A DNA stretch of 15,390 bases from an uncultured Bacilli bacterium (GCA_934089255.1 CAKOJI010000025.1:1-15390); one strand, 5' to 3'; counted from the first letter of the stretch, positions 1 through 8,600 are shown. A program made the numbers and translations. The notes: generated by a model not told the origin, from the letters alone.

Positions 1-1
1 A

Positions 2-94
2 GATATATCAATTGAAGAAAAAATGAATGATGGATTCAATTATATTAATCGAGTTTTGAATAAAGATAAAGATGAAAAGATTGCGAAAAAGTAA
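2..94 (+). CDS. 3' end of an unidentified gene (partial)
   Basis: An open frame enters from the left edge and ends in TAA at 92-94, giving about 30 C-terminal residues. They are charged, with several Lys and Asp and the ending KIAKK. I do not recognise the family from so short a tail. The last codons form the left arm of a 17-bp hairpin (66-109), as expected at a gene end in this compact genome. The comEC remnant downstream lies in the same frame number but is separated by stops at 92, 113 and 140, so the two are not one reading frame. Partial because the window starts inside the gene. Confidence 0.5.
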   Translation, partial: DISIEEKMNDGFNYINRVLNKDKDEKIAKK

Positions 95-109
95 TCTTTT
101 CATCTTTAT
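66..109 (+). terminator. 17-bp hairpin over the stop codon of the first gene
   Basis: Arms 66-82 and 93-109 are perfect inverted repeats with a 10-base loop; the stop codon (92-94) sits at the loop/right-arm edge. No T-run follows the full stem, only AAATAAAAG. A shorter hairpin that uses the internal TTTTC as its run would look more like an intrinsic terminator. Terminator function is therefore inferred from position, not from a canonical T-tract. Confidence 0.45.
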
Positions 110-142
110 AAATAAAAGCATTGCATTCGACTTACTTTTTGA

Positions 143-721
143 CAATCACCACACGGAGATAATGACCATATTGGAAATGCAAATTACTTAGTACAAAATT
201 TTAAAGTTAATAAAGTAATATTTAATTGTGGAGAATTTAATGATTTAGAAAATAAACTTATAGATATCTTAAAAAAAGATAACATAAAGTATTATTCTTG
301 CATTAGTAAACTAAATTTAAATAAATTAAAACTTAATTTATTAAATACAAAAGAGTATGATAATGAAAACGATAATTCTATAGTAACTTATATTAATATT
401 AACAACTATAAATTCTTATTTATGGGAGATGCTGGAGTTGATAAAGAACAAGATATCTTAAATAAATATAGTTTAAAAAATATAGATTTTTTAAAAATAG
501 GACATCACGGTTCTAATACAAGTAGTACTAAAATTTTTATAGATAGTATTAATCCAAAATACAGTCTAATTAGTGTAGGTAAAAATAATAGATATGGTCA
601 TCCTAAAAAAGAAGTACTTGATACTTTAAAAGATAGCAAAATATATCGAACAGATTTAAATGGCAGTATTGAAATCAAAATAAATAAAAAGGCTTATAAG
701 ATAAAAACTTTTAGTCCGTAG
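143..721 (+). pseudogene. comEC: comEC/rec2 3' remnant (metallo-beta-lactamase domain only)
   Basis: The open frame encodes about 192 residues matching the C-terminal metallo-beta-lactamase domain of ComEC, the DNA-uptake channel. Visible motifs are HGDNDH (152-169, the H-x-D-x-D-H metal site), FMGDAG (419-436), KIGHHGS near 496-516 and SVGKNNRYGHP near 574-606; the C-terminus looks complete. The N-terminal competence domain, with its membrane helices and OB-fold, is absent: upstream lie a TGA at 140-142, another gene's end and a hairpin. No ATG, GTG or TTG occurs in frame before 422, and starting at 422 would discard the first metal-binding motif. A 5' deletion is the simplest reading. In another frame, 114-140 reads KSIAFDLLF, which resembles the strand before the metal site, so a small indel near 140-150 may add to the damage. 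An assembly junction is the alternative. Confidence 0.72.
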
Positions 722-890
722 AAAGAAAGATATTATAATGTCACATTACAGACTTCTTTTTGCTTTATAGTATGAGATACTTATCATAAAATTGATATAT
801 TTTTTTTAACTTTTTTTACAAAATAACATATAAATAATAACTATATTTAAGGTTATTACATACAATATATTATAACGTTATAATGTTTTA

Positions 891-955
891 TATATATTTT
901 AGTTGTGGCTACCACTAAAGAAAATGGAAATTAAATAATAGTTTCCTTTTTCTTT
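891..955 (+). ncRNA. Possible short structured transcript
   Basis: A TATAAT at 879-884 could start a transcript near 891; its -35 (TTACAT, 856-861, 17-base spacer) is poor. The transcript would carry a GTGG-CTA-CCAC hairpin (905-915) and end in a stem pairing 917-930 with 942-955 (14 bp, one mismatch, 11-base loop), followed by T-rich sequence. The order promoter, small hairpin, terminator-like hairpin with no reading frame suggests a small RNA. It could equally be decayed leader or terminator debris. I do not recognise an RNA family. Confidence 0.2.
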
Positions 956-1001
956 TATATTTTATTTTAAAACAATTAATTAAAAATACACAAAGAATAT
1001 T

Positions 1002-1057
1002 AAAAGAATAAATGCAAGATTAAAAATTAATATAAATAAAATTGCATTTATCTTTTT
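1002..1057 (+). terminator. Terminator-like hairpin upstream of the 1151 gene
   Basis: ATAAATGCAA (1008-1017) pairs perfectly with 1042-1051. After one A/C mismatch the stem continues as AAAAG/TTTTT through one G-U pair. The right arm ends in a T-run at 1053-1057. It lies just before a consensus promoter and would insulate the downstream gene. The large loop (about 24 bases) lowers confidence. Confidence 0.4.
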
Positions 1058-1080
1058 AAGTAATTTTTGCTTTACACTTT

Positions 1081-1109
1081 TTGACAAAATAAAGAAAATA
1101 TGCTAAAAT
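1081..1109 (+). promoter_or_regulatory. Consensus promoter for the 1151 gene
   Basis: TTGACA (1081-1086), a 17-base spacer, then TAAAAT (1104-1109) preceded by TGC, so the -10 is also extended. The expected start is near 1116. A Shine-Dalgarno AAGGGGG at 1136-1142 precedes the ATG at 1151. Confidence 0.75.
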
Positions 1110-1150
1110 TAAACACGTAAAAAGTTGTAAATATTAAGGGGGTTATATTT

Positions 1151-1588
1151 ATGAACTTTTATAAAGAATTTTTAAAATATACATTAGAAATATGTATGTC
1201 AATATTTATTATAATGTTTGGTTATACTTTATGGAATAATTTTGATAATACAAATTATATGATTGCAAAAAGTAATAGCAATTTAAATGAAGTACAAGTC
1301 TATTTAGACGAAAACAAACTATATTTACATAACATTTCTAAAAATAAAAACAAAAAGAAATTATGTATAAAAATAGATAAAGAAGATAATACATTTATAG
1401 ATAGTACAAAAATTATAATAGATGATAAGGTATATAATTTAACTGATTATAAAACTATAGAAGATGAGTACTATAAATATATTATATTAAATAATTTAGA
1501 CTTTAATAGTTATGAAACAAAAGAATATAATGTTGCTATTGATACTAAAATTACAAATTATAACTATGAGTTTACAACAACTATATAG
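1151..1588 (+). CDS. Small membrane-anchored protein of unknown function
   Basis: 145 residues. Residues about 11-28 form one hydrophobic segment after a short Lys-containing N-terminus, consistent with a signal anchor; there is no lipobox cysteine. The remaining 115 or so residues are hydrophilic, rich in Asn, Lys, Asp and Tyr, and probably lie outside the membrane as a small beta-rich domain. I do not recognise the family. The start is well supported: consensus promoter at 1081-1109 and AAGGGGG eight bases before ATG. The DUF368 gene begins 57 bases downstream, and the gap holds only a short inverted repeat (TTGATA/TATCAA, about 1616-1631), so co-transcription is plausible. That context, with ezrA beyond, hints at an envelope role, but this is inference only. 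Confidence 0.75.
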   Translation: MNFYKEFLKYTLEICMSIFIIMFGYTLWNNFDNTNYMIAKSNSNLNEVQVYLDENKLYLHNISKNKNKKKLCIKIDKEDNTFIDSTKIIIDDKVYNLTDYKTIEDEYYKYIILNNLDFNSYETKEYNVAIDTKITNYNYEFTTTI

Positions 1589-1645
1589 TTTACTATTGAT
1601 ATTCTTAAGATTATATTGATATAATTATCAAGAAAGAAGGTAATT

Positions 1646-2533
1646 ATGAAAAATATAAAAGAATACATAGTAAACTTTTTTAATGGATTTATGATGGCTT
1701 TAGCAGATAGTGTTCCTGGAGTTAGTGGCGGAACAATAGCATTTTTACTAGGATTCTATGATAACCTAATAAATTCATTAGATTCTCTATTATCTAAAAA
1801 TAAAGAACAAAGAAATAGTGGTAAAAAATATTTATTAAAATTAGGCATAGGATGGGTTATAGGTATGGCTATTTCAGTACTTATATTAACCAGTGTATTT
1901 GAAAAACACATCTATGAAATAAGTTCATTATTTATGGGATTTATTATATTATCTATACCTATAATAATTAAAGAAGAAAAAGAAACTTTAAGAGGTAAAT
2001 ACATAAATATTATATTTACAATAATTGGAATTATCTTAGTATATTTAATAACATACTTTAATAACACATCAATAACTACAATGTCACTTACTAATTTATC
2101 ATTTAGTAGTGCAATATATATTTTTATAGCAGGTATGATTGCAATATCAGCAATGATTTTACCTGGAATAAGTGGTTCTACTTTACTTTTAATCTTTGGA
2201 TTATATTTACCAGTTATAACAGGTATAAAAGATATATTACATCTTAATTTTGCTCCATTTTTTGGACTTACAATATTTGGACTAGGTATTATTACAGGAA
2301 TATTATCAATTATAAAATTATTAAAAAAAGCACTAGATAAATATAGAACACAAACAGTATATATGATTATAGGATTAATGATAGGTTCTATATATTCTAT
2401 AATTATGGGACCAACAACTCTAGATACACCAGTAAATCCAATAAATATTTATAACTTTAGTTTTATATTCTTTATAATAGGTGGCTTAGTAGTTTGGGGA
2501 TTACAAAAAATAAAAAGCATTAATGAAAAATAA
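1646..2533 (+). CDS. DUF368 family protein, PopT-type undecaprenyl-phosphate translocase
   Basis: 295-residue polytopic membrane protein. DUF368 proteins have been shown to move undecaprenyl phosphate back across the membrane, recycling the lipid carrier for peptidoglycan and teichoic-acid synthesis (PopT; DedA/UptA proteins do the same job). The family signature is clear near the N-terminus (MALADSVPGVSGGTIAF, about residues 17-33). A second copy of the loop, PGISGST (173-179), reflects the internal duplication of these transporters. Several long hydrophobic stretches follow each loop. Start: AGAAAGAAGG precedes ATG with normal spacing. The gene follows the small membrane protein and is closed by a strong terminator overlapping its stop. 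Family is certain from motifs; substrate is inferred from the family. Confidence 0.9.
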   Translation: MKNIKEYIVNFFNGFMMALADSVPGVSGGTIAFLLGFYDNLINSLDSLLSKNKEQRNSGKKYLLKLGIGWVIGMAISVLILTSVFEKHIYEISSLFMGFIILSIPIIIKEEKETLRGKYINIIFTIIGIILVYLITYFNNTSITTMSLTNLSFSSAIYIFIAGMIAISAMILPGISGSTLLLIFGLYLPVITGIKDILHLNFAPFFGLTIFGLGIITGILSIIKLLKKALDKYRTQTVYMIIGLMIGSIYSIIMGPTTLDTPVNPINIYNFSFIFFIIGGLVVWGLQKIKSINEK

Positions 2534-2551
2534 TTAAATGCTTTTTTCTTT
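2512..2551 (+). terminator. Intrinsic terminator of the DUF368 gene
   Basis: AAAAAGCATT (2512-2521, still inside the reading frame) pairs with AATGCTTTTT (2537-2546), followed by TCTTTCT. The stop codon (2531-2533) lies in the loop. Confidence 0.75.
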
Positions 2552-2582
2552 CTAATTAATACTTTTAATTTATTATACTTTA

Positions 2583-2591
2583 TGCTAAAAT
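2583..2591 (+). promoter_or_regulatory. Extended -10 promoter for ezrA
   Basis: TGCTAAAAT repeats the extended -10 of the 1151 promoter exactly. No good -35 is seen 17 bases upstream. It gives a leader of about 20 bases carrying AAAGGAAGTG before the ATG at 2619. Confidence 0.5.
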
Positions 2592-2618
2592 TATTAATAT
2601 AAAGGAAGTGTTTATTAT

Positions 2619-4334
2619 ATGAAAGATACTTATATGATATTCGGAATAGCATATGTAGTTATAGCAATCTCTCTAATAATATCTATGATAATTATAGTAA
2701 GAAAACATATGAAAAACAAATATAATAATGCACTAAAATTACTAGAAAGAGACAAAAATTTAATAATAAGTGCTTCTATATTAAGCGAATTAAATAAAGT
2801 AGAATCTTTAATAAATAATAAAGAATTAGAAAAAAAATATGAGGATTGGAAAGAAAAATTTAAAAACATAAAAGACAAAGAAGTACCAAAAATTACAGAT
2901 GAGTTAATAAATGTTGAAGAAAAAATAAAAACAAGAAAATATAAAGAAATAGAAAAAGAATTAGCCAAGATAGAATTAGATATATACTTTATAAAAAGTA
3001 AATCAAAGTTTTTGCTAGATGAAATAAAAGAAATAACAACAAGTGAAGAAAAAAATAGAGAAATAGTTACAAATTTAAAAAGTTCATATAGAGAAATATT
3101 AGTAAAATATAATAATAACAAAGAAGATTATAACCTTGTGTCAAGTCCAATTGAATTACAATTTGAAAACGTTGATAAATTATTTGCAGCATTTGAAAAA
3201 AGTATGGAAAACAATGCTTATACAGAAGTAGGAAAAATAGTAAAAGCATTAGATGATACAATAGGAAACTTAAGTATTGTAATAGAAGAAGCACCAAGTA
3301 TTATTTTAATGTCAAAGGTTTTAATACCAAAAAAAATTAATGATACGCATTCAATTTATGAAAAAATGACTAAAGAAGGCTATAACTTAGATTACCTAAA
3401 AATTGATTATAATATTGAAGAATCAGAAAAGAAAATAGCAGACGTATTAGATAGATTAAAAGTACTAAATTTAGTAGATTCTATATTTGAATTAAAAACT
3501 ATATTAGATTATTACGAAAATCTATATAATGATTTTGAAAAAGAAAAAGTCAGTAAAAAAATGTTCGAAGAATATACTAGAACTATTGGAATTAGATGTA
3601 AAAAAATATTAAATATTATATTTAATATAAATAAAAAAATAGAAGATATTAAATATAGTTATGATTTAACAGAAGATGAAGTAAAAATAATTGATGAAAT
3701 ATCTCTAACAGGAAAATCTATAAAAAGTGAATATGAAGCAATAATAGAAGATTATAGAAGTAAACTATTTGCATACTCAAAGCTAGCACGTGAAATGGAA
3801 CTTTTAAATTTAAAACTTTCTAAAACTGAAGACAAACTTGATTATACATTAAAAAGTTTAGGAAGCCTAAAAGAAGACGAACTAAGAGCAAGAGAACAAC
3901 TAGAAGAAATAAAAGGAATTTTATCTAGTGCAAAAGAAAAAATTACTAGTTATAAACTACCTGTTATTCCAAAATGTTATTATATAGAATTAGAAGAAGC
4001 AACAGAAGCAATTAGAGAAATGATTAAAGAACTAGAAGCAAAACCGATTAACATAAGAACATTAAACATAAGAGTAGATACAGCGAGAGACTTAGTACTA
4101 AAACTATATAATACTAGCAATGAAACAATAAAAACAGCTTGGATGGCAGAAAATGCAATAGTTTATGGAAACAGATACAGGGTAGGAAATAAAGAAATTA
4201 ATGACGGTTTAGAAAGAGCAAGCATAGCATTTATGAAAGGTAATTTTAAACTATCATTAGAAAATTCTATAAAAGCAATAAACATAGTAGAACCAGGAAT
4301 ACATAAAAGATTACTTGAAGCATATAAAAAGTAA
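2619..4334 (+). CDS. ezrA: Septation ring formation regulator EzrA
   Basis: 571 residues, normal for EzrA (about 560-575). EzrA is a membrane-anchored division protein that binds FtsZ and keeps Z-rings to midcell in Firmicutes. Residues about 5-27 form the single N-terminal membrane anchor, followed by basic residues (RKHMKNK) and then a long, almost entirely helical, Lys/Glu-rich cytoplasmic part that matches the spectrin-like coiled-coil repeats. Near the C-terminus AENAIVYGNRYR (YGNRYR at 516-521) corresponds to the conserved 'QNR patch' needed for midcell localisation. Start: AAAGGAAGTG about nine bases before ATG. The gene ends in a short hairpin over its stop codon, and the ATP-grasp gene follows after 46 bases. 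Confidence 0.9.
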   Translation: MKDTYMIFGIAYVVIAISLIISMIIIVRKHMKNKYNNALKLLERDKNLIISASILSELNKVESLINNKELEKKYEDWKEKFKNIKDKEVPKITDELINVEEKIKTRKYKEIEKELAKIELDIYFIKSKSKFLLDEIKEITTSEEKNREIVTNLKSSYREILVKYNNNKEDYNLVSSPIELQFENVDKLFAAFEKSMENNAYTEVGKIVKALDDTIGNLSIVIEEAPSIILMSKVLIPKKINDTHSIYEKMTKEGYNLDYLKIDYNIEESEKKIADVLDRLKVLNLVDSIFELKTILDYYENLYNDFEKEKVSKKMFEEYTRTIGIRCKKILNIIFNINKKIEDIKYSYDLTEDEVKIIDEISLTGKSIKSEYEAIIEDYRSKLFAYSKLAREMELLNLKLSKTEDKLDYTLKSLGSLKEDELRAREQLEEIKGILSSAKEKITSYKLPVIPKCYYIELEEATEAIREMIKELEAKPINIRTLNIRVDTARDLVLKLYNTSNETIKTAWMAENAIVYGNRYRVGNKEINDGLERASIAFMKGNFKLSLENSIKAINIVEPGIHKRLLEAYKK

Positions 4335-4342
4335 TCTTTTTA
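4325..4342 (+). terminator. Weak hairpin over the ezrA stop codon
   Basis: TAAAAAG (4325-4331) and CTTTTTA (4336-4342) flank the loop TAAT, which contains the stop. The stem is short and A/T-rich, so termination would be partial at best. Confidence 0.3.
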
Positions 4343-4356
4343 ATTTCAACTATCTA

Positions 4357-4365
4357 TGTTACAAT
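4357..4365 (+). promoter_or_regulatory. Possible extended -10 promoter for the ATP-grasp gene
   Basis: TGTTACAAT fits the TGnTATAAT pattern seen before several genes here. The leader would be very short (start near 4372, ATG at 4381). No -35 is recognisable. Confidence 0.35.
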
Positions 4366-4380
4366 GAATGTGGTGATAAA

Positions 4381-5385
4381 ATGAAAAGTCTATTATATAA
4401 AATAAGATGTCTAAAAAACATTAACTTTAAAACAATATTTAAAATAGTAAACAATATAAATAAAAAAACAAATAAAAGTAAATTAGTTTTATTCTTTGAT
4501 ATTATTATATGTGCTAACAAATATGGTGCTGGTTATTATGATTATCAAGAATTTGAATTTTATAATTTAAATAAAGAAGAAAGAAAAACATATTTAACAA
4601 GAGTAAAAAATAATAATATTGTAAAAAAATATAATAATAAAGAAAAAACTTATTTATTTGATAATAAATATGAATTTAACAAAATATTTGATGAATATTT
4701 AAAAAGAGATTGGTTATACTTAGATGACAATCTAGAAGAATTTATAAAATTTTGTAAAAATAAAAAAGAAATAATTGTAAAACCAGTTGATGGTTGTGGT
4801 GGAGTCGGAGTAGAACTAATCGATTTAAAAAACCAAAATCAAGAAAAATTATATAATAAGTTACTTAAAAATAATCAAAAAATTATCGAAGAAAAAATAA
4901 TACAAAATAAATTATTATCAAAATTAAATAAAAGTAGTGTAAATACATTAAGAATAGTTTCGTTTTTTGATGGAAAAGAGACTCATATTTTAAACGTGGT
5001 TTTAAAAATAGGAAATGGTGGAGTTACAGATAATTTTTCTTCTGGAAGTATGTATACATTTGTTAAAAATGGAAAAGTTATAGTACCTGCTATTGATAGA
5101 AATGATAACATATTTAAAATTCATCCAATTAGTAAAGAAAACATTGTTGGTTATGAAATACCAAATTATGAAAAATGCATTGAATTAGTTAAAAATTGTT
5201 CAAAAAAAATACCAGATATAAAATATGTAGGTTGGGATGTTGCTGTTACAGAAAATGACGCAGTATTAATAGAAGGCAATTGTTATCCAGGAATATATCA
5301 AATAAAGCCTTCATTTTTAGAAAAAAAAGAAGGTTTAGTTAAAATATATGAAGAAGCATTAAAAATTAAAATTGACAAATTATAA
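4381..5385 (+). CDS. ATP-grasp protein, sugar-transfer-associated type
   Basis: 334 residues. ATP-grasp enzymes join a carboxylate to an amine or thiol through an acylphosphate. This sequence fits the 'sugar-transfer associated' branch found near polysaccharide genes, whose substrate is not established. Motifs: the glycine-rich ATP loop KPVDGCGGVG beginning at K134, SSVNTLRIVS in the middle, and GWDVAVTENDAVLIEGN near the end, where E298 and N300 are the likely metal ligands. Start chosen: ATG 4381 with GGTGAT four bases upstream. An ATG at 4315 is in frame but lies inside ezrA and would add an unconserved Asn/Cys-rich segment. The last codons contain the -35 of the ileS promoter. Context with ezrA and DUF368 suggests envelope polymer modification; this is inference. 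Confidence 0.8.
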   Translation: MKSLLYKIRCLKNINFKTIFKIVNNINKKTNKSKLVLFFDIIICANKYGAGYYDYQEFEFYNLNKEERKTYLTRVKNNNIVKKYNNKEKTYLFDNKYEFNKIFDEYLKRDWLYLDDNLEEFIKFCKNKKEIIVKPVDGCGGVGVELIDLKNQNQEKLYNKLLKNNQKIIEEKIIQNKLLSKLNKSSVNTLRIVSFFDGKETHILNVVLKIGNGGVTDNFSSGSMYTFVKNGKVIVPAIDRNDNIFKIHPISKENIVGYEIPNYEKCIELVKNCSKKIPDIKYVGWDVAVTENDAVLIEGNCYPGIYQIKPSFLEKKEGLVKIYEEALKIKIDKL

Positions 5386-5400
5386 TTAATAAACTATAAT
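5372..5400 (+). promoter_or_regulatory. Consensus promoter of the ileS T-box transcript
   Basis: TTGACA (5372-5377), exactly 17 bases, TATAAT (5395-5400): a full match to the housekeeping consensus. The -35 lies inside the last codons of the ATP-grasp gene. The start is expected near 5407. Confidence 0.85.
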
Positions 5401-5406
5401 TAGTTA

Positions 5407-5617
5407 CATAAAGCAAGAGAAAAAGACGGTTTATAATAGAGTTTAAAGAGAGTTTGTGGTTGGTGAAAACAAATAACAAAGTTATAAACAAATCACTTTG
5501 GATGCGCTTTTCTGATAAAGAGAAGACGTTAATCGCGTTAAGATTAATAAGATGACTTAGTTCATAAATTAAGGTGGTACCACGAAGATTTTCGTCCTTA
5601 TGTTTATGAATTTTTTT
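5407..5617 (+). promoter_or_regulatory. T-box riboswitch controlling ileS (Ile specifier AUC)
   Basis: T-box leaders sense uncharged tRNA and prevent termination. The 14-base T-box consensus AAGGTGGTACCACG is at 5571-5584, with TGGT to pair the tRNA NCCA end; the T matches an A discriminator. The terminator pairs TTCATAAA (5561-5568) with TTTATGAA (5603-5610) and AAGG (5571-5574) with CCTT (5596-5599), followed by seven T at 5611-5617. Stem I holds AGAGAGTTTGTGGTTGGTG near 5446-5464. AAAATC followed by A places the specifier ATC at 5492-5494, agreeing with the ileS gene downstream. The AGAAAA (about 5418-5423)/TTTTCT (5508-5513) pairing closes the base of stem I. Confidence 0.93.
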
Positions 5618-5630
5618 AATGGAGGGAACT

Positions 5631-8600
5631 ATGAAAAATTTTAAAGAATTAGATAAAAGAAATGTACACGATGTAGAAACAAGCATATTAGAAGAATGGA
5701 AAAAAATAGATATATTAAATAAAACTATAGAAAATAGAAAAAATAATTCTAATTGGGTATTTTATGATGGACCAGCTACAGCAAACGGAATGCCTGGATT
5801 ACATCATATGGTTGCTAAATTCTTAAAAGATACATTTTGTAAATACCAAACTATGAAAGGTCACAAAGTACTAAGAAAAGTAGGATGGGATACTCACGGT
5901 TTACCAGTAGAAGTAAACGTAGAAAAAAAATTAGGATTTACTGGAAAAAATGATATAGAAAAATATGGTATAAAAGAATTTAATGAGTTATGTAAGGAAA
6001 CTGTTTGGGATAATGAAGCAGCATTTAGAAAATTAACTGATGAAATGGGACAATTTATTGACTTAGACAATAGATATATAACGTATGATAATAATTATAT
6101 TGAAACAGAATGGTGGATATTAAAGAAATTTTTTGATGAAGGGCTATTTTATGAAGGTGTAAAAATAATGCCTTGGTGTCCTAGATGTGGAACAGGACTT
6201 GCAAGTCACGAAGTTGCTCAAGGATATAAAGAAGTAGATGCAAATACAGTAATAGTACCTTTTAAATTAAAAGACAAAGACGAATATTTTCTAGTTTGGA
6301 CAACAACACCCTGGACCTTAATATCAAACGTAGCATTATGTGTTAATCCTGATGAAGATTATGTATTAGTAAATTCTAAAGGTTACAAATTTATAGTAGC
6401 GCTTTCATTAGCAAATAATGTATTAGGGGAAGACTACGAAGTAATTAAAACATTTAAAGGTAAAGAATTAGAATATACTGAGTATGAACAACTAATTCCA
6501 AGTGATATTGAAATAAATGGAAACGCATTCTTTGTAACTTGTGATAATTATGTTACTATGACTGACGGAACTGGTATTGTACATATTGCACCAGCATTTG
6601 GTGAAGATGATGCAAAAGTAGGTAAAAAATATAAACTTGCTTACGTTAACCCAGTAGGAGAAGATGCAAAATATACCGCTGGATTATGGCAAGGAATGAA
6701 TATTTTTGATGCTGATTTAGAAGTTATTAAATATTTAAAAGCAAACGATAAATTATTCAAAAAACAAAAAATAAAACACGATTACCCACATTGTTGGAGA
6801 TGTGATTCACCTCTTGTATATTATTCAAGACCAAGTTATTATTTAGAAGTAACTAAATTAAAAGATAAAATCATAGAACAAAATAAATTAGTAAAATGGT
6901 ACCCATCTTATGTTGGTGAAAAAAGATTTGGTAATTGGTTAGAGAATATGAACGATTGGGCAATATCGAGAAACAGATATTGGGGTACACCATTACCACT
7001 TTGGAAATGTTCATGCGGTCATATGGAAATGATAGGTTCAAGAAAAGAATTAAGCGATAAATCAATTGAAAAAATTGATCCAAATACAATTGATTTACAT
7101 AGACCTTACGTTGATGATATACACATTAAATGTAGTGAATGCGGTAAAACTATGTCAAGAGATGTCTCTGTAATAGACTGTTGGTTTGACAGCGGTTCAA
7201 TGCCATTTAGTCAATATCATTATCCATTTGAAAATAAAGACCTTTGGAAAAGTCAATACCCAGCAGACTTTATAGCAGAAGGTATTGATCAAACTAGGGG
7301 TTGGTTCTATTCCTTACTAGTAATAGGAACATTCGTAACAGGAAAAAGTCCATATAAAAACGTATTAGTAAACGAATTATTATTAGATAAATTCGGACAT
7401 AAAATGCATAAAAGCAAAGGAAATGCAATTGAACCATTTACTATAATTAAAAAATATGGTGCAGATACAGTAAGATGGTATTTAGCATACGTTAGTCCAA
7501 CTTGGACACCATTAAAATTTGATGAAGAAGGTTTAAAAGAAGTACATTCTAAATTCTTCAATCCATTTAAAAATACATATTCATTCTTCCAAATGTATGC
7601 AAATACAGATAAAATTGACATAAACGATTGTAATGTAGAAATAAAAGATAGAGAAGAAATAGATAGATGGTTAATATCAAAATACAATAAATTATTAAAA
7701 CATTGTACTGAAGCTTACGACAAATATGATTTAAACGAAGTAGTAAAAACAGTAACTACATTCGTATCAGATGATTTGTCTAATTGGTATATAAGAAGAA
7801 ATAGAAATAGATTTTGGTCTAGTTCTCTAGATAATTCTAAGAAAGCTGTATACATTACAACTTATGAAATCTTAGTAGGATTATGTAAATTATGTGCTCC
7901 AATAATACCATTTACAACAGAAGAAATATATAAAGATTTAACTAATGAAGAATCTGTTCATTTATGTGATTTTCCAAAATATAATGAATCTTATATAAAC
8001 GAAGAAATAGAAATAAAAATGGATTTAGTAAGAGACTTAATAAGTACTGGTAGATTTGTAAGAGAAGAAACAAAAATAAAAGTAAGACAACCACTTAGTG
8101 AATGTCTTATAGATGGTAAATATGAATCTATATTAGGAGATTTAGTTAATCTAATAAAAGAAGAATTAAACGTAAAAGAAGTAGTCTTTGTTAGTGATTT
8201 AACTAAATATATGAATTTTACAATAAAACCTAATTTTAAAGTATGTGGTGCTATGTTTGGCTCAAAAATAAAACTATACAGTGAAGCACTTAAAGACCTA
8301 AATAAAGATGATATAGATTTATTATTAAAAGGCGAAACTATTACAATAGATTTTGATAGTGAAAGACTTGATATAACTAACGATATGGTAGACATAAGAA
8401 TTGAATCAAAAGAAGGATTCAATGTAGGTATGGATAATAATAAATTTATTATATTAAATACAGAATTAACACGTGAATTATTATTAGAAGGTCTAGCTCG
8501 TGAAGCTGTGTCTAAAATTCAAAATTTAAGAAAATCTACAGGACTTGATATAGCAGATAGAATAGAACTATATTATAATAGTGACGAAGAAGTAAAAGAA

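Larger units (their letters stand above)
722..1080. other. Gene-free AT-rich stretch with hairpins
   Basis: No credible coding frame is seen on the + strand. Contents: a weak hairpin (TAATG/CATTA inside an AAAGAA/TTCTTT pair, 722-758) that may end comEC transcription; a -10-like TATAAT at 879-884; a small GTGG-CTA-CCAC hairpin at 905-915; a 14-bp hairpin at 917-955; and a second long hairpin at 1002-1057. The rest is low-complexity A/T sequence. Confidence 0.5.

Noticed and set aside
422..721. A 99-residue protein starting at ATG 422
   Set aside because: It begins in the middle of the metallo-beta-lactamase fold and lacks the first metal motif; no ribosome-binding site precedes it.
2449..3297. 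Minus-strand open frames opposite the DUF368 gene and ezrA
   Set aside because: Antisense shadows of A-rich coding sequence, with Phe/Ile/Leu-rich composition and no start signals.
4315..4380. Upstream start of the ATP-grasp gene inside ezrA
   Set aside because: No ribosome-binding site, and the added residues are unlike the family; ATG 4381 has GGTGAT.
5619..5630. ATG start for ileS four codons upstream
   Set aside because: It overlaps GGAGGG and the end of the T-box terminator; ATG 5631 has the proper spacing.
6871..8422. Minus-strand open frames opposite ileS
   Set aside because: Shadows of a well-conserved gene with no ribosome-binding sites.
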